Source: a virus
IMG/VR virus record: IMGVR_UViG_3300047469_000247
Span: 1-49,034 of that record
Reading direction: 5' to 3' (one strand)
Length of the DNA: 49,034 nucleotides
This document shows, one piece after another, positions 1-9,341 of the stretch; within the stretch, counting starts at the first letter, position 1; each line of letters starts with the position of its first letter. Both the position numbers and the translations under genes were made by a program. The notes beneath the pieces are model-generated. The model saw only the letters and a program-made list of their open reading frames with translations, was not told where the DNA came from and did not search any database.

Positions 1-127
1 TCGACGGCCTCCAGAAGCCGTTCAAGGAAGCCGCCACCGAGACGATGCGCGAGACGGGGCTTCTGGCCAAGACCAAGCTGCGCGCACAGGCCAAGGCCCG
101 CTTCCGCAACAGGCCTGGCAAGGGCGC
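1..127. repeat. Left copy of 127-bp terminal identity
   Basis: Bases 1-127 are identical to 48908-49034. The break falls inside a coding gene, and 127 is a common assembler k-mer length, so this is best read as the overlap of a circular or circularly permuted contig rather than a physical terminal repeat. Confidence 0.9.
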
Positions 128-581
128 ATCCCGCTTCGAGAACGCGTTCGGCGCATGGGCCTATCCGAAGAAGGGCAAGCCCGCCTCCTTCGATCCGGCC
201 GCAACCATCCAGGCAAACGCCTCGTGGGCGCCGATCTTCGAAGAGGGTATGCCTAAGGAGATCCGCCCGGCCATGCGCCGCTTCCTCGCCATCCCGATGG
301 AAGACGCGGAGAACCTCGGACTGGCGAACCCCGTTGGAGCCGGCCGCTTTCCCAAACGCGCCTCGCAGACGGCAAGGGCGCGGACGGCCTACCACACGTT
401 CGTGACCGAGACCGACAAGGGTCTGTTCGTCACGGGCAAGCGCGGCGATGACACGCTGTGGCTCTTCAAGCTGGTTCCCATCGTCCGCGAGAACAGCCGC
501 ATCTCGCTCCGCCGGATTTCGGAGGAGGCGCTGGACAGCATGCCCGGCCTGTTCGCAAAGGCCATGGCGCAAGCGCAATAG
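1..581 (+). CDS. DUF6441-like tail protein, 5' end at the other end of the window
   Basis: The frame is open from base 3 and stops at 579-581 (TAG). The start lies at 48841, because the window ends repeat each other; the joined gene codes for 215 residues. The sequence has a basic, charged N-terminal half and a conserved-looking stretch WAPIFEEG followed by FLAIPM and WLFKLVP, which resembles the DUF6441 family of phage tail or neck proteins; this match is from memory and moderate. It sits between the tail assembly chaperones and the tape measure, where tail completion or minor tail proteins are usual. The last codons (MAQAQ) are already part of a dispersed repeat copy (572-626). Confidence 0.6.
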   Translation, partial: DGLQKPFKEAATETMRETGLLAKTKLRAQAKARFRNRPGKGASRFENAFGAWAYPKKGKPASFDPAATIQANASWAPIFEEGMPKEIRPAMRRFLAIPMEDAENLGLANPVGAGRFPKRASQTARARTAYHTFVTETDKGLFVTGKRGDDTLWLFKLVPIVRENSRISLRRISEEALDSMPGLFAKAMAQAQ

Positions 582-626
582 CAGGAAAGCGCAAAAGCGC
601 GCTTTCTGGCTTTCACACTAGAAAGG
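572..626. repeat. Dispersed palindromic repeat, copy A
   Basis: The stretch has the core AGCGCAAAAGCGCGCTTT flanked by GGAAAGC and CTGGCTTTC and ends near CTAGAAAGG. It supplies the stop region of the upstream tail gene and fills the gap before the tape measure gene. Eight other copies occur in the window (see findings). Confidence 0.7.
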
Positions 627-636
627 ATCCCCACCA

Positions 637-3600
637 ATGGCTCCCACGACCAAGCTGCGCGCACGTCTCGAAATGCTGGGCGGCAAGGAAGTCGTCGCTC
701 AGTTCGGTGAGATCAAGAAGGCCTCCAAGTCCGCATTCGACTCGATCGAGCGCGAAGCCAAGGAGGCGACGAGGGACGTAAAGGAACTCGAGCGCGAACT
801 CGCCAAGCTAGAAGCCGAGAGCCGCGCCATCCGCGCCTCGATCAAGGTGAAGAAGGGCCAGTCCCTCACCTCCGAGCAGCAGCAGGCGCTGGCGATCGCC
901 AAGAAGTTCGACACGCAGGCCGCCTCCATGCGCGAGGCCATCAAGGCCACCAAGCAGACGCTCTCGGCCGAGGGCGGCAGCGCGCTCCGCACATTCGCGG
1001 CCAATGCCGACAAGGATCTCCTGAAAGCCGCGCAGAGCGCCGACATCCTCGATTCGTCGCTGGCCGACATCCGCAATAATCCGGGGCTTCAGAGCCTCAT
1101 CTCGCCAGCGCAGATGGACCGCCTCGAGAAACTCTCGAAGGGCATCCGCACGGGCGGCGAAGATCATGCAGAGATGCTCCAGGTGCGGACGGACCGCGCC
1201 GACAGGGTGGAGTTCGAGAAGGAGCGCAAGAAGCAGCAGCGGCTCTCCGATCTGAAGAAGGAACGCCTCGAGCGCGACGCTTCTGCGGAGAAGGAAGCCG
1301 CCAAGGCCGAGTCCGTCCGCAACCAGCGGCGGATGGAGGAGGAGGCTCGGGTCGCAAGGATTGCACGCGCCTACAGACAGAAGGGTGTCCGCGGGGTCAG
1401 CCGGGGAGACCGCGCGGAGATCGAATCCTCCTTCCGTAGTCAGGCGGACGGCCGCGACCTCTCGCGTCTGCGCGACGAGATCGGCAGATCCATCCGCCCC
1501 GACCTGTTTTCGGGCAGCAAGGGTCTGGAGGACGAGGCCAAGCGCGCCGAGCGTGCCGGCGGCATCTTCGCCCGATCCGGCAAGCTGTTCACCAGCACCG
1601 CCAGCGAAATCGGCAAGGGGCTGAAAGGCTCCTCCGGTGACGTGGGCAAGTTCGTCTCCGCTCTCGGAGGACTGTCCTCTGCCGTTGGCTCCTCGGCACT
1701 GCGTACGGGCATCGCCGGACTTCTGGCGGCTCTCGCTGGCGGTCTGGCGGCTCTCGGTGGCGCAGCCGTTCTCGGCGGCATCGCGGCGATCTCGGCAATC
1801 GCCGGAATGGACGCGACGAAGATCGCCAACGCCGCCAAGTCGGTCGGCACCTCGCTCGAGAGCTTCTCGACCCTGCGCTATGCCGCCCAGGTCAGCGGCG
1901 TCGAAGGCCCGGATTTCGAGAAGTCCCTCGAGAAGCTGCGCGAGGCCATGGTCGGCTCCGTAACGATCGACCCCGAGACGGGCAAGAGTCCCAATGGTGT
2001 TCTGTGGCAGGGCGGTGGCCGTCTTGCCGGCATGCAGATCAACTCCCTCGACGAGAACGGCCAGTTGAAGGACACGGCCGCGGTTCTCAAGGAAATCTCG
2101 GACATCTACAACAAGTTCGGCACTCAGGATCTGAAGAACGCGTTTCTCGACACGTTCAGCGGCAAGGAGAATGAACTCCGCGCCCTGATCCCGCTCCTCG
2201 AAAGGGGCAGCGGGGAGATCACCGATCTGCAGAAGGAGGCGCGGAGACTCGGCGTCGAACTCGATCAGAAGCTGGTCGACGACATGAAGGTGCTGAACGC
2301 CGAAGTCTTCAAGCTGCTGAACGTGTTCCGCGGTCTGGCCTACTCCATCGGCCGCGAGGTGCTGCCGCAGCTCAAGCCCGTCATGGACGCGATCAACGAG
2401 TTCCTGATCGGCAACCGCGACGCGATCGCATCCGGCACGGTGGCGACGTTCAACTACCTGATCCAGACGATCAAGGACTTCTACACGCTCTGGCAGACGA
2501 CCGGACAGGGCATCGTGCAGCAGGACTGGACGAAGACGATCTACAACGGGGTTCAGTCGGTCATCAATGTCCTCACGCTGCTGTGGAATGCCATCGCGGC
2601 AGGATACGAGTTCGTCAAGCCTGCCCTGACGCAGATCAGTGACTTCTTCGGCCTTGGCGGGCCTCTCGAAGTCGCGCTCCTGCTCGCCGGCGGCTGGGTG
2701 CTGGGCTTCTTCAAGGTCTTCACCAGTGGCGGCAAGGTCGCCACTTCGGGCATCGCCCTGATCGCCAACGCGTTCAGAGGCCTGCTCGTCGGGCCTCTTG
2801 CGGCGGTTGTCGGAGCCATCGCTGGCATCGTCGGCTGGCCCGTGCTTCTCGGCGCTGGCGTAGCGACCGTCGCGGCCTACTGGGACGACATCGGCGGACT
2901 GTTCACCAAGGCGTGGGACAAGTTCAAGGAGACGTTTCCGAACACGGCGAAGTACCTCGAGGAGACCTTCGGCCCCGCGCTTGCGAGTGCCAAGGCGTTC
3001 ACCTCGGAGCTCGTCGCCAACTTCGAGCAGAGGTTTCCGCGGCTCACCGCCCTTCTCGCCACCGTAAGGGACGCTGTGAAGGATGCGTGGGGGTGGATAA
3101 CCAACCTCGACTGGTCCGGCATGTTCAAGGGCCTGACCAATGCCGGACTCGGCATGCTGGACTGGCTGGCATCCCTGCTCGACAAGCTGTCGCCACTGCT
3201 GCGGCTGATTGGCGAGACCATCGCGGGCATCGCCTCGAAGGCCGCGGAATACGCCACAGCAGCATACGATGTCGCGGCTCCGGTCGTGGGTGGCGTGATC
3301 CAGGCGAATGGCGAGGCGCTTCAGGCCGGAGCCGGGGTTGTCGGCGACTGGGCGCAGAAGAAGCTGGATTCCAGGGATGCTCTCCGGGCCGACCTGAGCG
3401 ATCTCAACATGGGATCCTTCTCGCCGCTTCCGCCTCCTCAGAGCGCTGCCTCCGCGCCACTGGGTCAGGCCATTCCCATCCCCGTCAACACGGGCGGCGG
3501 AGTGGAGGGCGGAACGCCGATCTTCCTGCAGATGAACGAAGGCCCAACGGTCATCGCCGTCACGCAGGATCCAGCCGCCGCGCAGAAGCTGTCCACGCCT

Positions 3601-3639
3601 ATGGCGGGGGCATCACGAGCATCCATCACAGGGAGGTAA
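637..3639 (+). CDS. Tail tape measure protein
   Basis: This is the longest gene of the window (1000 residues), placed after the tail assembly chaperones, as expected for the tape measure that sets tail length and is ejected with the DNA. Residues 1-270 are highly charged and predicted coiled coil (many KEL, EREL and KAES blocks). Residues about 350-395 and 700-760 are rich in Ala, Gly, Leu and Val and look membrane-active. The C-terminal 70 residues are Pro/Gly rich. The start has AAAGGA 10 bases upstream. Its 3003-bp length would suggest a tail of about 150 nm at the usual 1.5 angstrom per residue. Confidence 0.9.
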   Translation: MAPTTKLRARLEMLGGKEVVAQFGEIKKASKSAFDSIEREAKEATRDVKELERELAKLEAESRAIRASIKVKKGQSLTSEQQQALAIAKKFDTQAASMREAIKATKQTLSAEGGSALRTFAANADKDLLKAAQSADILDSSLADIRNNPGLQSLISPAQMDRLEKLSKGIRTGGEDHAEMLQVRTDRADRVEFEKERKKQQRLSDLKKERLERDASAEKEAAKAESVRNQRRMEEEARVARIARAYRQKGVRGVSRGDRAEIESSFRSQADGRDLSRLRDEIGRSIRPDLFSGSKGLEDEAKRAERAGGIFARSGKLFTSTASEIGKGLKGSSGDVGKFVSALGGLSSAVGSSALRTGIAGLLAALAGGLAALGGAAVLGGIAAISAIAGMDATKIANAAKSVGTSLESFSTLRYAAQVSGVEGPDFEKSLEKLREAMVGSVTIDPETGKSPNGVLWQGGGRLAGMQINSLDENGQLKDTAAVLKEISDIYNKFGTQDLKNAFLDTFSGKENELRALIPLLERGSGEITDLQKEARRLGVELDQKLVDDMKVLNAEVFKLLNVFRGLAYSIGREVLPQLKPVMDAINEFLIGNRDAIASGTVATFNYLIQTIKDFYTLWQTTGQGIVQQDWTKTIYNGVQSVINVLTLLWNAIAAGYEFVKPALTQISDFFGLGGPLEVALLLAGGWVLGFFKVFTSGGKVATSGIALIANAFRGLLVGPLAAVVGAIAGIVGWPVLLGAGVATVAAYWDDIGGLFTKAWDKFKETFPNTAKYLEETFGPALASAKAFTSELVANFEQRFPRLTALLATVRDAVKDAWGWITNLDWSGMFKGLTNAGLGMLDWLASLLDKLSPLLRLIGETIAGIASKAAEYATAAYDVAAPVVGGVIQANGEALQAGAGVVGDWAQKKLDSRDALRADLSDLNMGSFSPLPPPQSAASAPLGQAIPIPVNTGGGVEGGTPIFLQMNEGPTVIAVTQDPAAAQKLSTPMAGASRASITGR

Positions 3640-3642
3640 CCC

Positions 3643-4176
3643 ATGACCATCAAGCCAAACTCGGTCGTCGACTTCGGCGGCCCGATCCTGTCTCCCGGCT
3701 CCGGCCGGGGGATTTCCGAGAGCGTCGACTGGAAGGAGTTCGGCGAGCTCGGGCGCAACGTCAACAACGATGGGTTCGCAAAGCGCGTCCCCGGAGACGA
3801 CAAATGCACCGTCTCCTACTCCTGCTCCGACGACTGGACGACGCCCTCTTTCTTCGGCGCTAGGCGACTGACGGAGTTCGACGTGCGGCTCATCAAGCCG
3901 TGGGTCGAACACGCAGCCCCCGGTGTCACCTCCGTGACGCTTGAAAGGTCGCCTTGGGCGGACGACGATATGGTTGTCTACCTCTCCGACAAGACGATCC
4001 TTGCGAAGTCCGCTTGGTCGCGCGCCGGACGGGTGGTGACCATCCCGCTCGATCCCGTCCGGACGACCTTCATCGAATACCGCCCGAAGATCAGGGCGTT
4101 CCTGACCGGAAAGAACCACGACACCGACGAATGGAGCAAGAAGGTCTCCTGGTCGATGGCATTCGAGGAAAAGTGA
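3643..4176 (+). CDS. Tail protein of unknown function
   Basis: A 177-residue protein without Met-rich or membrane segments, lying three bases after the tape measure and with a strong GGGAGG ribosome site. The position directly after the tape measure is that of distal tail proteins in siphoviruses, but I recognise no family motif. The sequence is rich in Trp and charged residues (for example WADDDMVVYL and FLTGKNHDTDEW). A role at the tail tip is inferred from order only. Confidence 0.65.
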   Translation: MTIKPNSVVDFGGPILSPGSGRGISESVDWKEFGELGRNVNNDGFAKRVPGDDKCTVSYSCSDDWTTPSFFGARRLTEFDVRLIKPWVEHAAPGVTSVTLERSPWADDDMVVYLSDKTILAKSAWSRAGRVVTIPLDPVRTTFIEYRPKIRAFLTGKNHDTDEWSKKVSWSMAFEEK

Positions 4177-4177
4177 C

Positions 4178-6184
4178 ATGACGGTGCAGGCAAAGGCATA
4201 TTTCGCGTGGGTGAGCGGTCTGGACGTCGAATTCGACCCAGTCCTCCACAAGCGCCTCGATCTCGAGATCCAGTCCTTCGCGCTCAGCCAAGCCGAGGGA
4301 GAGGTGTGCCGCCTGTCCGTGACCGCGCTGAACCCGGGCATCGGGCTTCTGGCTCCCGGGCGTCCGCAATACGGCTATCTGTCGGTCTCCATCGACGGAT
4401 CCGCGCCGACCCTCATGTTCCGCGGCATCGTCAACTCGATGCCGACCGACCTCGAGGAAGCCCTCGTCACGATAGAGTTCTACGCCAAGCCCGATGGCAT
4501 GGACAGCACGCCCGACGTGGACGGCAAGCTGGAACTCTTCGCCAAGTCTCTGTCCTTCCGGCCATATGTTGAGCCGCTCATCTCGGGCGACACCTACCGC
4601 AGCCCCGAGACCGTGCTGAACGCGCGCAGCGCCACATACTACATCGACCCGATCACCCACGAACTCTCGCTCAACGACCTGCTCGACTGGCAGCGCCTGA
4701 TCGACCTCGGGCCGATGCACGACCGCGAACGCTTCTCGGTCACGATGGTGGCGCCGCCGCTCGGCTCCGTCACGGTCACGGGTGTTGCCGAATGGACGCA
4801 GGAGTCCCACGGCGTGGTGGACATCGCTGACGCGGTCAACTCCCCCGTGGAGGGCGTGGGTGGACTGAAATCGTTCTCGCAGCTTGATGCGCTGGCCGAA
4901 TCCTTCGACATCCGCGACGTGGAAGGACAGAGCGGCTGGTCGGTCGCCAACGTCGAGCATACGGGGCTTCAGGCAACACAGACGCAGCGGAAGTGGAAGA
5001 CGGGCAATTTCGAGCGCGTCCTGCTGCAGAAGCGCATCGGCTACAACTCCGGCGGCGAACCGATATACCACAATTGGATCGACACCCGCTGGGAGGTCAT
5101 CCCGATGTCCATGTACCAGTTCGAAGCCAAGAAGTTCGAAATGGCCTACCAGTACAGCCAGCCACGCCGAGAAGTCCTCAAGGTCAAGCTGAACGCCGAC
5201 ATCCAGGACATCAAGATGTTCGGGTGGAAAGAGGAAGAACTCCAGGACATAAACCTCGACTCTCTCGTTTCCGATCCTTCGGAGCCGTGGATGGAAAACA
5301 CGCAATACTACGTCGGCGACAGAGTGGTGAAGAAGGACAAGTCCTGGATCTGCCAGATCGACCACGACAGCGGATACGATCCGTTTCAGAAGGTTCTGCC
5401 CCAATACGAGAGCGTGCCGTCATGGCTCCGCAAGCAGGACATGTATCGCTGGAAATGGGTGCCTAAGGATGCTCCGATGCGCGACAAGCGCAGCGCCACA
5501 TTCTACGGCCTGCCCCGCGGCCGCGAGGTCGCCGCACACCTCGTCCTGCGCGCCCGCGCGTTGCTCAGGAAGCGCATGCGTTGTCTCGAGGCGACGATCA
5601 ACGGCAGGTGGGAGGATCTCGCTGACGTTACCCTGAAGGACGCGATCAGGATCGAACACGAGTATTTCCAGACCGAGGACAACCTCGCGACCGGAAAGGT
5701 GATCGCATTCACGAAGACCTGGGACGGCCCGAGCCAGACATACGCGGTTGACGTGACCATCGGCATCTCGGCGGCCAACGGCTACTCGGACCTTCCGCCC
5801 GTGGACAACGGCGTCGGATACTCTCCGGCGTTCGACGGCTACGCCTACCCCGATGACGCGGACATCACCACCGAGGTGACGGACGTGCAGTTCACGGTCG
5901 GCGGCGATGCGATCCGCCAGCCCGTCAACCCATACAAGCTGGGTGACAGCGCCTATTCGTGCATCCGCGTCGGCTACGACATGGCCTACGACAAGCAGCT
6001 AGCCATCGCCTCTAGGGCGGAGGCGATGGGCAGGGATCCGCGCAAGGCGGCCGAGGAAAACCCGACGACCTTCGAAATCGAGATGCGTGCGATCGACGGG
6101 CTGGATCTCATCACCCGCGTGATGAACATCACCTCGACGATCGTGCAGGGGCCGCAGGGCATTGATCTGAAGTGGAGTGGCTGA
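4178..6184 (+). CDS. Putative tail hub / tail tip protein
   Basis: A 668-residue protein that begins two bases after the preceding stop. Size and place (third after the tape measure) fit the baseplate hub or tail-associated protein that links tail tube and receptor-binding parts. The N-terminal 100 residues look like a beta-rich domain (LDLEIQSFALSQAEGEVCRL, MFRGIVNSMP), as in hub proteins built on the gp27 or Tal fold; this is inference from pattern. Residues about 370-400 (NTQYYVGDRVVKKDKSWICQ) resemble a small carbohydrate-binding module of the type seen in phage tails. No peptidase motif was seen. Confidence 0.6.
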   Translation: MTVQAKAYFAWVSGLDVEFDPVLHKRLDLEIQSFALSQAEGEVCRLSVTALNPGIGLLAPGRPQYGYLSVSIDGSAPTLMFRGIVNSMPTDLEEALVTIEFYAKPDGMDSTPDVDGKLELFAKSLSFRPYVEPLISGDTYRSPETVLNARSATYYIDPITHELSLNDLLDWQRLIDLGPMHDRERFSVTMVAPPLGSVTVTGVAEWTQESHGVVDIADAVNSPVEGVGGLKSFSQLDALAESFDIRDVEGQSGWSVANVEHTGLQATQTQRKWKTGNFERVLLQKRIGYNSGGEPIYHNWIDTRWEVIPMSMYQFEAKKFEMAYQYSQPRREVLKVKLNADIQDIKMFGWKEEELQDINLDSLVSDPSEPWMENTQYYVGDRVVKKDKSWICQIDHDSGYDPFQKVLPQYESVPSWLRKQDMYRWKWVPKDAPMRDKRSATFYGLPRGREVAAHLVLRARALLRKRMRCLEATINGRWEDLADVTLKDAIRIEHEYFQTEDNLATGKVIAFTKTWDGPSQTYAVDVTIGISAANGYSDLPPVDNGVGYSPAFDGYAYPDDADITTEVTDVQFTVGGDAIRQPVNPYKLGDSAYSCIRVGYDMAYDKQLAIASRAEAMGRDPRKAAEENPTTFEIEMRAIDGLDLITRVMNITSTIVQGPQGIDLKWSG

Positions 6185-6185
6185 C

Positions 6186-6986
6186 ATGGCGAAGAAACCG
6201 ATCCTGCTTGGCTATGACGAGAACGGCAATCCGATGTATGGCCTGCCGATGCAGGCTCCCCCCGCCGCGAACAACTACGACAAGGAGCGCAACGGCCGCA
6301 ACGCCGCCAGCGACTACGACCGTGAACGAAACGGCCAGAACATCGTCAGCAACTACGACAGGGAGCGCAACGGCCGGAACATCGAGGTCGGAAGACAGAA
6401 CTCTACCGAACCCGGGCGGCGGGCCATGGAAGGCCTCGTACCGTTCTCCACCTCCCGCGATCCGGATCCCGTCTCGGGCGGCAATCCCAAGCTGGCCGTG
6501 GACTACACCAAGGATCCCTACTCGACCACCGTTCCCGGACAGCCCGGCTACGACCAGAGCAAGGACCCGCTCCACAAGACTCCGGAGCAGAAAAAGGCCG
6601 AGCAGCAGAAAGCGGCCGAAGACGAGAAGCTCCGGAAGCTCTACGAGCGCAGCCCTTCGGGAGAATGGTGGCAGAAGTCCCGCGGCGAGAAGACAGGCGG
6701 CTCCGGTATCGACGCCGTGCATTCGGACGCGGCCGAGGCCAGACGGCTGCAGCGGCTCCTCGACGACGAGCGGAAATGGGCCGAGAGCATGTATCCGGGA
6801 GCCGGAGGCCGGCCGCACTCGACGGGCGGCACCAACCTCGGCGAACCCGCATGGTCGGGATCGGGCAGCGGAGCCAGTCACTTCGGCACCAACGAATGGG
6901 TGACGAGATCGGGAACGGTCGTCGGAGAAAACGGCGTCGAGCTGGTTTCAGTGATTGAACAGTGGAACATTTACAACGGACAATAG
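6186..6986 (+). CDS. Repeat-containing hydrophilic virion-region protein
   Basis: ATG at 6186 follows the upstream TGA by one base; GTG codons at 6172 and 6177 are less likely starts because they overlap the upstream gene. The 266-residue product is very polar, with no membrane segment. Near residues 25-62 it has three tandem copies of a 10- to 14-residue unit YD(K/R)ERNG(R/Q)N. Residues 135-165 are a charged helix (EQKKAEQQKAAEDEKLRKL). Its place between the hub and fibre genes suggests a linker, chaperone or fibre-associated role, but the function is unknown. Confidence 0.65.
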   Translation: MAKKPILLGYDENGNPMYGLPMQAPPAANNYDKERNGRNAASDYDRERNGQNIVSNYDRERNGRNIEVGRQNSTEPGRRAMEGLVPFSTSRDPDPVSGGNPKLAVDYTKDPYSTTVPGQPGYDQSKDPLHKTPEQKKAEQQKAAEDEKLRKLYERSPSGEWWQKSRGEKTGGSGIDAVHSDAAEARRLQRLLDDERKWAESMYPGAGGRPHSTGGTNLGEPAWSGSGSGASHFGTNEWVTRSGTVVGENGVELVSVIEQWNIYNGQ

Positions 6987-6992
6987 AACATC

Positions 6993-8201
6993 ATGATCGA
7001 ACTCGCCAAATATAACGAACTCGGCCGTCCGTTGACCACCACTGAAGTGGACGGCAACTGGTCGGCCATCGAAGATGCTGTCGCGGCTCTCGAGGCCGGC
7101 GGCCTGCCGATCGTCGGCATCAATCTCGTGGAAAGTGAATCCGGCGTTTTCATCCAGTTCGTGGATGCTGACGGCGGCACGGTCGCCCAGATCCCGTTCC
7201 CCGCAGGTCTGCAAAGCGCCGGAGAGTGGACATCCGGAGCGGCATACACCACCCGCGACATCGTCACCTTCGAGGGCGGCACATTCCTCTGTTCGCTCGG
7301 CCACACCGCCGCAGGCACGGACATCTGGACGGATCTCGATGCGGGACGCTGGCTGCAGCTTGGCTCCGCGGCCGCTGAATCCATCGAGTTCGTCCCCGGA
7401 TCCTCAGGCCTTACCTCCGACACTATCCAGGAGGCGATCCTCGAACTGCTCGGGCTGATCCAGGGCGACACGCTTGTTGCCTCCAACGTCGGCTACGACA
7501 ACACGGCATCCGGCCTTTCGGCCACGTTCGTGCAGGGCGCGCTCGATGAGATCGCAGGAAGGGTAGAGGATCTCGAATCCTCCTCGGGAGGCGGCGGCAC
7601 GGACGACCAGACGGCTGCAGAGGTTCCATTCACGCCTGTCACTGGCACCACGGCGACCAACGTTCAGGCGGCTCTGTCCGATGCATTCGCCGCCATCGGT
7701 GATCTGCAGGCCGACGGAGACACGGTCTACGGGGACGAGGTGGTGTTCACCCCGGGATCCTCTGGCATCACGGCCACCAACGTCGAAGACGCGATCAAGG
7801 AGGTCAAGGGTCTCATCGGATCCGGCGGCACGGACGACCAGACGGCTGCAGAGGTTCCATTCACGCCCGCATCCGGCCTTTCCTCGACGAACGTCCAGGC
7901 GGCGATCGTGGAGGTCAAGGGTCTGATCGGATCCGGCGGAGGCGGTGGTGTAATCGCGGAAGACGTGTCCTACGACCCCTCATTCGACACATATCTTTCC
8001 GGACAGACGACGGTTCAGGGCGCGCTCTCGCGGACGGATTCGGAACTGGTGCAGCTCCACTCCGACATTTCGGCGGTCGCGGACACCATCGACGGTCTCG
8101 ATGCCAACAGCATCTCGGCCTCGGGCATCGGCTCATACAGCAAAGTCTTTGACGCTCTCATCGACCTCCTCGCCCGCGTCGAAGCGCTGGAGGGTGCATA
8201 A
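6993..8201 (+). CDS. Tail fibre protein
   Basis: A 402-residue protein whose N-terminus (MIELAKYNELGRPLTTTE) is of the kind that anchors phage fibres. After residue 140 it carries repeated units with the pattern PFTPxxGxxxTNVQxA preceded by GGTDDQTAAEV, typical of trimeric fibre shafts, separated by Gly-rich linkers (SSGGGG, GSGGGGG). Its C-terminus is a short coiled coil (LIDLLARVEALEGA), which may start trimer formation. No collagen repeat is present, unlike the three spike genes at 41-46 kb. Its place just before lysis genes is usual for receptor-binding proteins. Confidence 0.8.
   Translation: MIELAKYNELGRPLTTTEVDGNWSAIEDAVAALEAGGLPIVGINLVESESGVFIQFVDADGGTVAQIPFPAGLQSAGEWTSGAAYTTRDIVTFEGGTFLCSLGHTAAGTDIWTDLDAGRWLQLGSAAAESIEFVPGSSGLTSDTIQEAILELLGLIQGDTLVASNVGYDNTASGLSATFVQGALDEIAGRVEDLESSSGGGGTDDQTAAEVPFTPVTGTTATNVQAALSDAFAAIGDLQADGDTVYGDEVVFTPGSSGITATNVEDAIKEVKGLIGSGGTDDQTAAEVPFTPASGLSSTNVQAAIVEVKGLIGSGGGGGVIAEDVSYDPSFDTYLSGQTTVQGALSRTDSELVQLHSDISAVADTIDGLDANSISASGIGSYSKVFDALIDLLARVEALEGA
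7593..7867 (+). repeat. Internal direct repeats in the fibre gene
   Basis: An exact 44-base repeat occurs at 7593-7636 and 7824-7867 and encodes GGTDDQTAAEVPFTP. A second pair, GAGGTCAAGGGTCTSATCGG, lies at about 7800 and 7911. They code for shaft units and could recombine to shorten or lengthen the fibre. Confidence 0.85.
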
Positions 8202-8497
8202 TGCCGGAAATGTCCCTCGAACATCTGCTGGACCTTGTGAAAGGCCAGGAACGCGTGGAAACCAAGCTGGACGGCTTTCTCGCCACGCAGAAGGCCCACG
8301 ACGACAGGATCACGAAGCTGGAGGGTCGCGTCGATACGGTCGAAGACAGCGTGACCGACATCAAGGCGCAGCGGAAGACCGATGCGAAGGTCGTGGCGGT
8401 CGTCACCTCCTTCGCCGTTACCGGAGGCGGCCTGGTCATGTGGATCCTCAACGGCATCGGCTGGGCGCATCTCAAGGATCTCATCGGCAAGATCTGA
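8201..8497 (+). CDS. XhlA-like coiled-coil membrane protein
   Basis: The ATG shares its A with the stop codon of the fibre gene. The 98-residue product has an amphipathic coiled coil (residues 5-58, DDRITKLEGRVDTVEDSVTD) followed by one membrane segment near residues 66-86 (VAVVTSFAVTGGGLVMWIL). This layout matches haemolysin XhlA-type proteins found next to holins and endolysins, and also some small holins. A role in lysis is inferred from layout and from the muramidase gene downstream. Confidence 0.7.
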   Translation: MPEMSLEHLLDLVKGQERVETKLDGFLATQKAHDDRITKLEGRVDTVEDSVTDIKAQRKTDAKVVAVVTSFAVTGGGLVMWILNGIGWAHLKDLIGKI

Positions 8498-8519
8498 CCG
8501 TTACGTAACGAAAACATTC

Positions 8520-8541
8520 CTCCGGCCGCGAAACGCCGGAG
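8520..8541 (+). other. Short stem-loop before the terminator
   Basis: CTCCGGC and GCCGGAG form a 7-bp stem with an 8-base loop. It has no T-run and stands 20 bases upstream of a stronger hairpin; it may protect the 3' end of the tail transcript. Confidence 0.5.
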
Positions 8542-8561
8542 ATCAGGCCATCATCAATCGA

Positions 8562-8608
8562 GGGGTGTCGCGTCCGGGAGAGAGTTCCACGGATGCGACA
8601 CCCCTTTT
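8562..8608 (+). terminator. Rho-independent terminator between tail and lysis genes
   Basis: GGGGTGTCGCGTCCG pairs with CGGATGCGACACCCC over 15 bp with one G-U pair, then TTTT. It would end or attenuate the tail transcript before the muramidase gene, whose start codon is only 20 bases further on. Confidence 0.85.
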
Positions 8609-8627
8609 CCGTTTTTGGAGAAACATC

Positions 8628-9341
8628 ATGCTCAATCTCTTCACCAAGGTCGCTGGTCTGTTCTGCACTCCCGCCTCCGTCAAAGCGCAGCCTGACTGGC
8701 TGGCATCGGTCAAGACCGTGGCCGACAGCGGCGTGTCGTCCGCCTGCGTGCCTGCCGAGTTCGTCTCGCTGAACCCGAAGAAGCTGTCCGACGCCGACTA
8801 CGCCAAGGTCGCATCGGATCTCGGATGCGAGGCTGCCGCTCTCAAGGCGGTCAAGACCGTGGAGGCGGCCGGCAATGGCTTCCTCTCCGACGGACGGCCG
8901 ACCATCCTCTTCGAGGCGCACATCTTCGGCAAGCGCACCGCCTACAAGTTCTCGAAGGCCCATCCGAAGATTTCGACGAACAAGTGGGATCGTTCGCTCT
9001 ACGGCGCTGGCGGATCCAACCAGTACAACAGGCTGGCCGAGGCGATCCTGCTCGACCGCAAGGCGGCGCTGGAGAGTGCATCGTGGGGTCTGTTCCAGAT
9101 CATGGGATTCAACTACGCCGCAGCAGGATTCACCGACGTCGAATCCTACGTGCGCGCCATGTGCCAGTCGGAACTCGAGCATCTCAGGGCGTTCGCCGGC
9201 TTCGTCAAGGCCAACAAGACCATGCACGCCGCCCTAAAGAAGAAGGACTGGACGACGTTCGCCCGGCTCTACAACGGGCCAGCGTTCGAAACCAACAAAT
9301 ACAACTCCAAGTTGGCTGATGCTTACAGGAGGTTCGCGTGA
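8628..9341 (+). CDS. Endolysin, N-acetylmuramidase
   Basis: A 237-residue enzyme of the N-acetylmuramidase family (PF11860), which cleaves the glycan chain of peptidoglycan. Seen in the sequence: the motif ILFEAHIF with the likely catalytic Glu96, SWGLFQIMGFNY near residues 147-158 and a C-terminal YNGPAFETNKYNSKLADAY block, all typical of the family. The start at 8628 has TTGGAG upstream; the frame is open further left but that part lies in the terminator. No signal peptide or SAR anchor is clear, so export should depend on the holin. Confidence 0.92.
   Translation: MLNLFTKVAGLFCTPASVKAQPDWLASVKTVADSGVSSACVPAEFVSLNPKKLSDADYAKVASDLGCEAAALKAVKTVEAAGNGFLSDGRPTILFEAHIFGKRTAYKFSKAHPKISTNKWDRSLYGAGGSNQYNRLAEAILLDRKAALESASWGLFQIMGFNYAAAGFTDVESYVRAMCQSELEHLRAFAGFVKANKTMHAALKKKDWTTFARLYNGPAFETNKYNSKLADAYRRFA

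Noticed and set aside
4091-5404. 437-codon minus-strand frame under the hub gene
   Set aside because: No start signal or neighbour in that orientation, and the + strand gene is part of a continuous tail operon.
8382-8627. Longer N-terminus of the endolysin
   Set aside because: The open frame extends left, but it runs through the XhlA-like gene and a terminator; the ATG at 8628 has a proper ribosome site.
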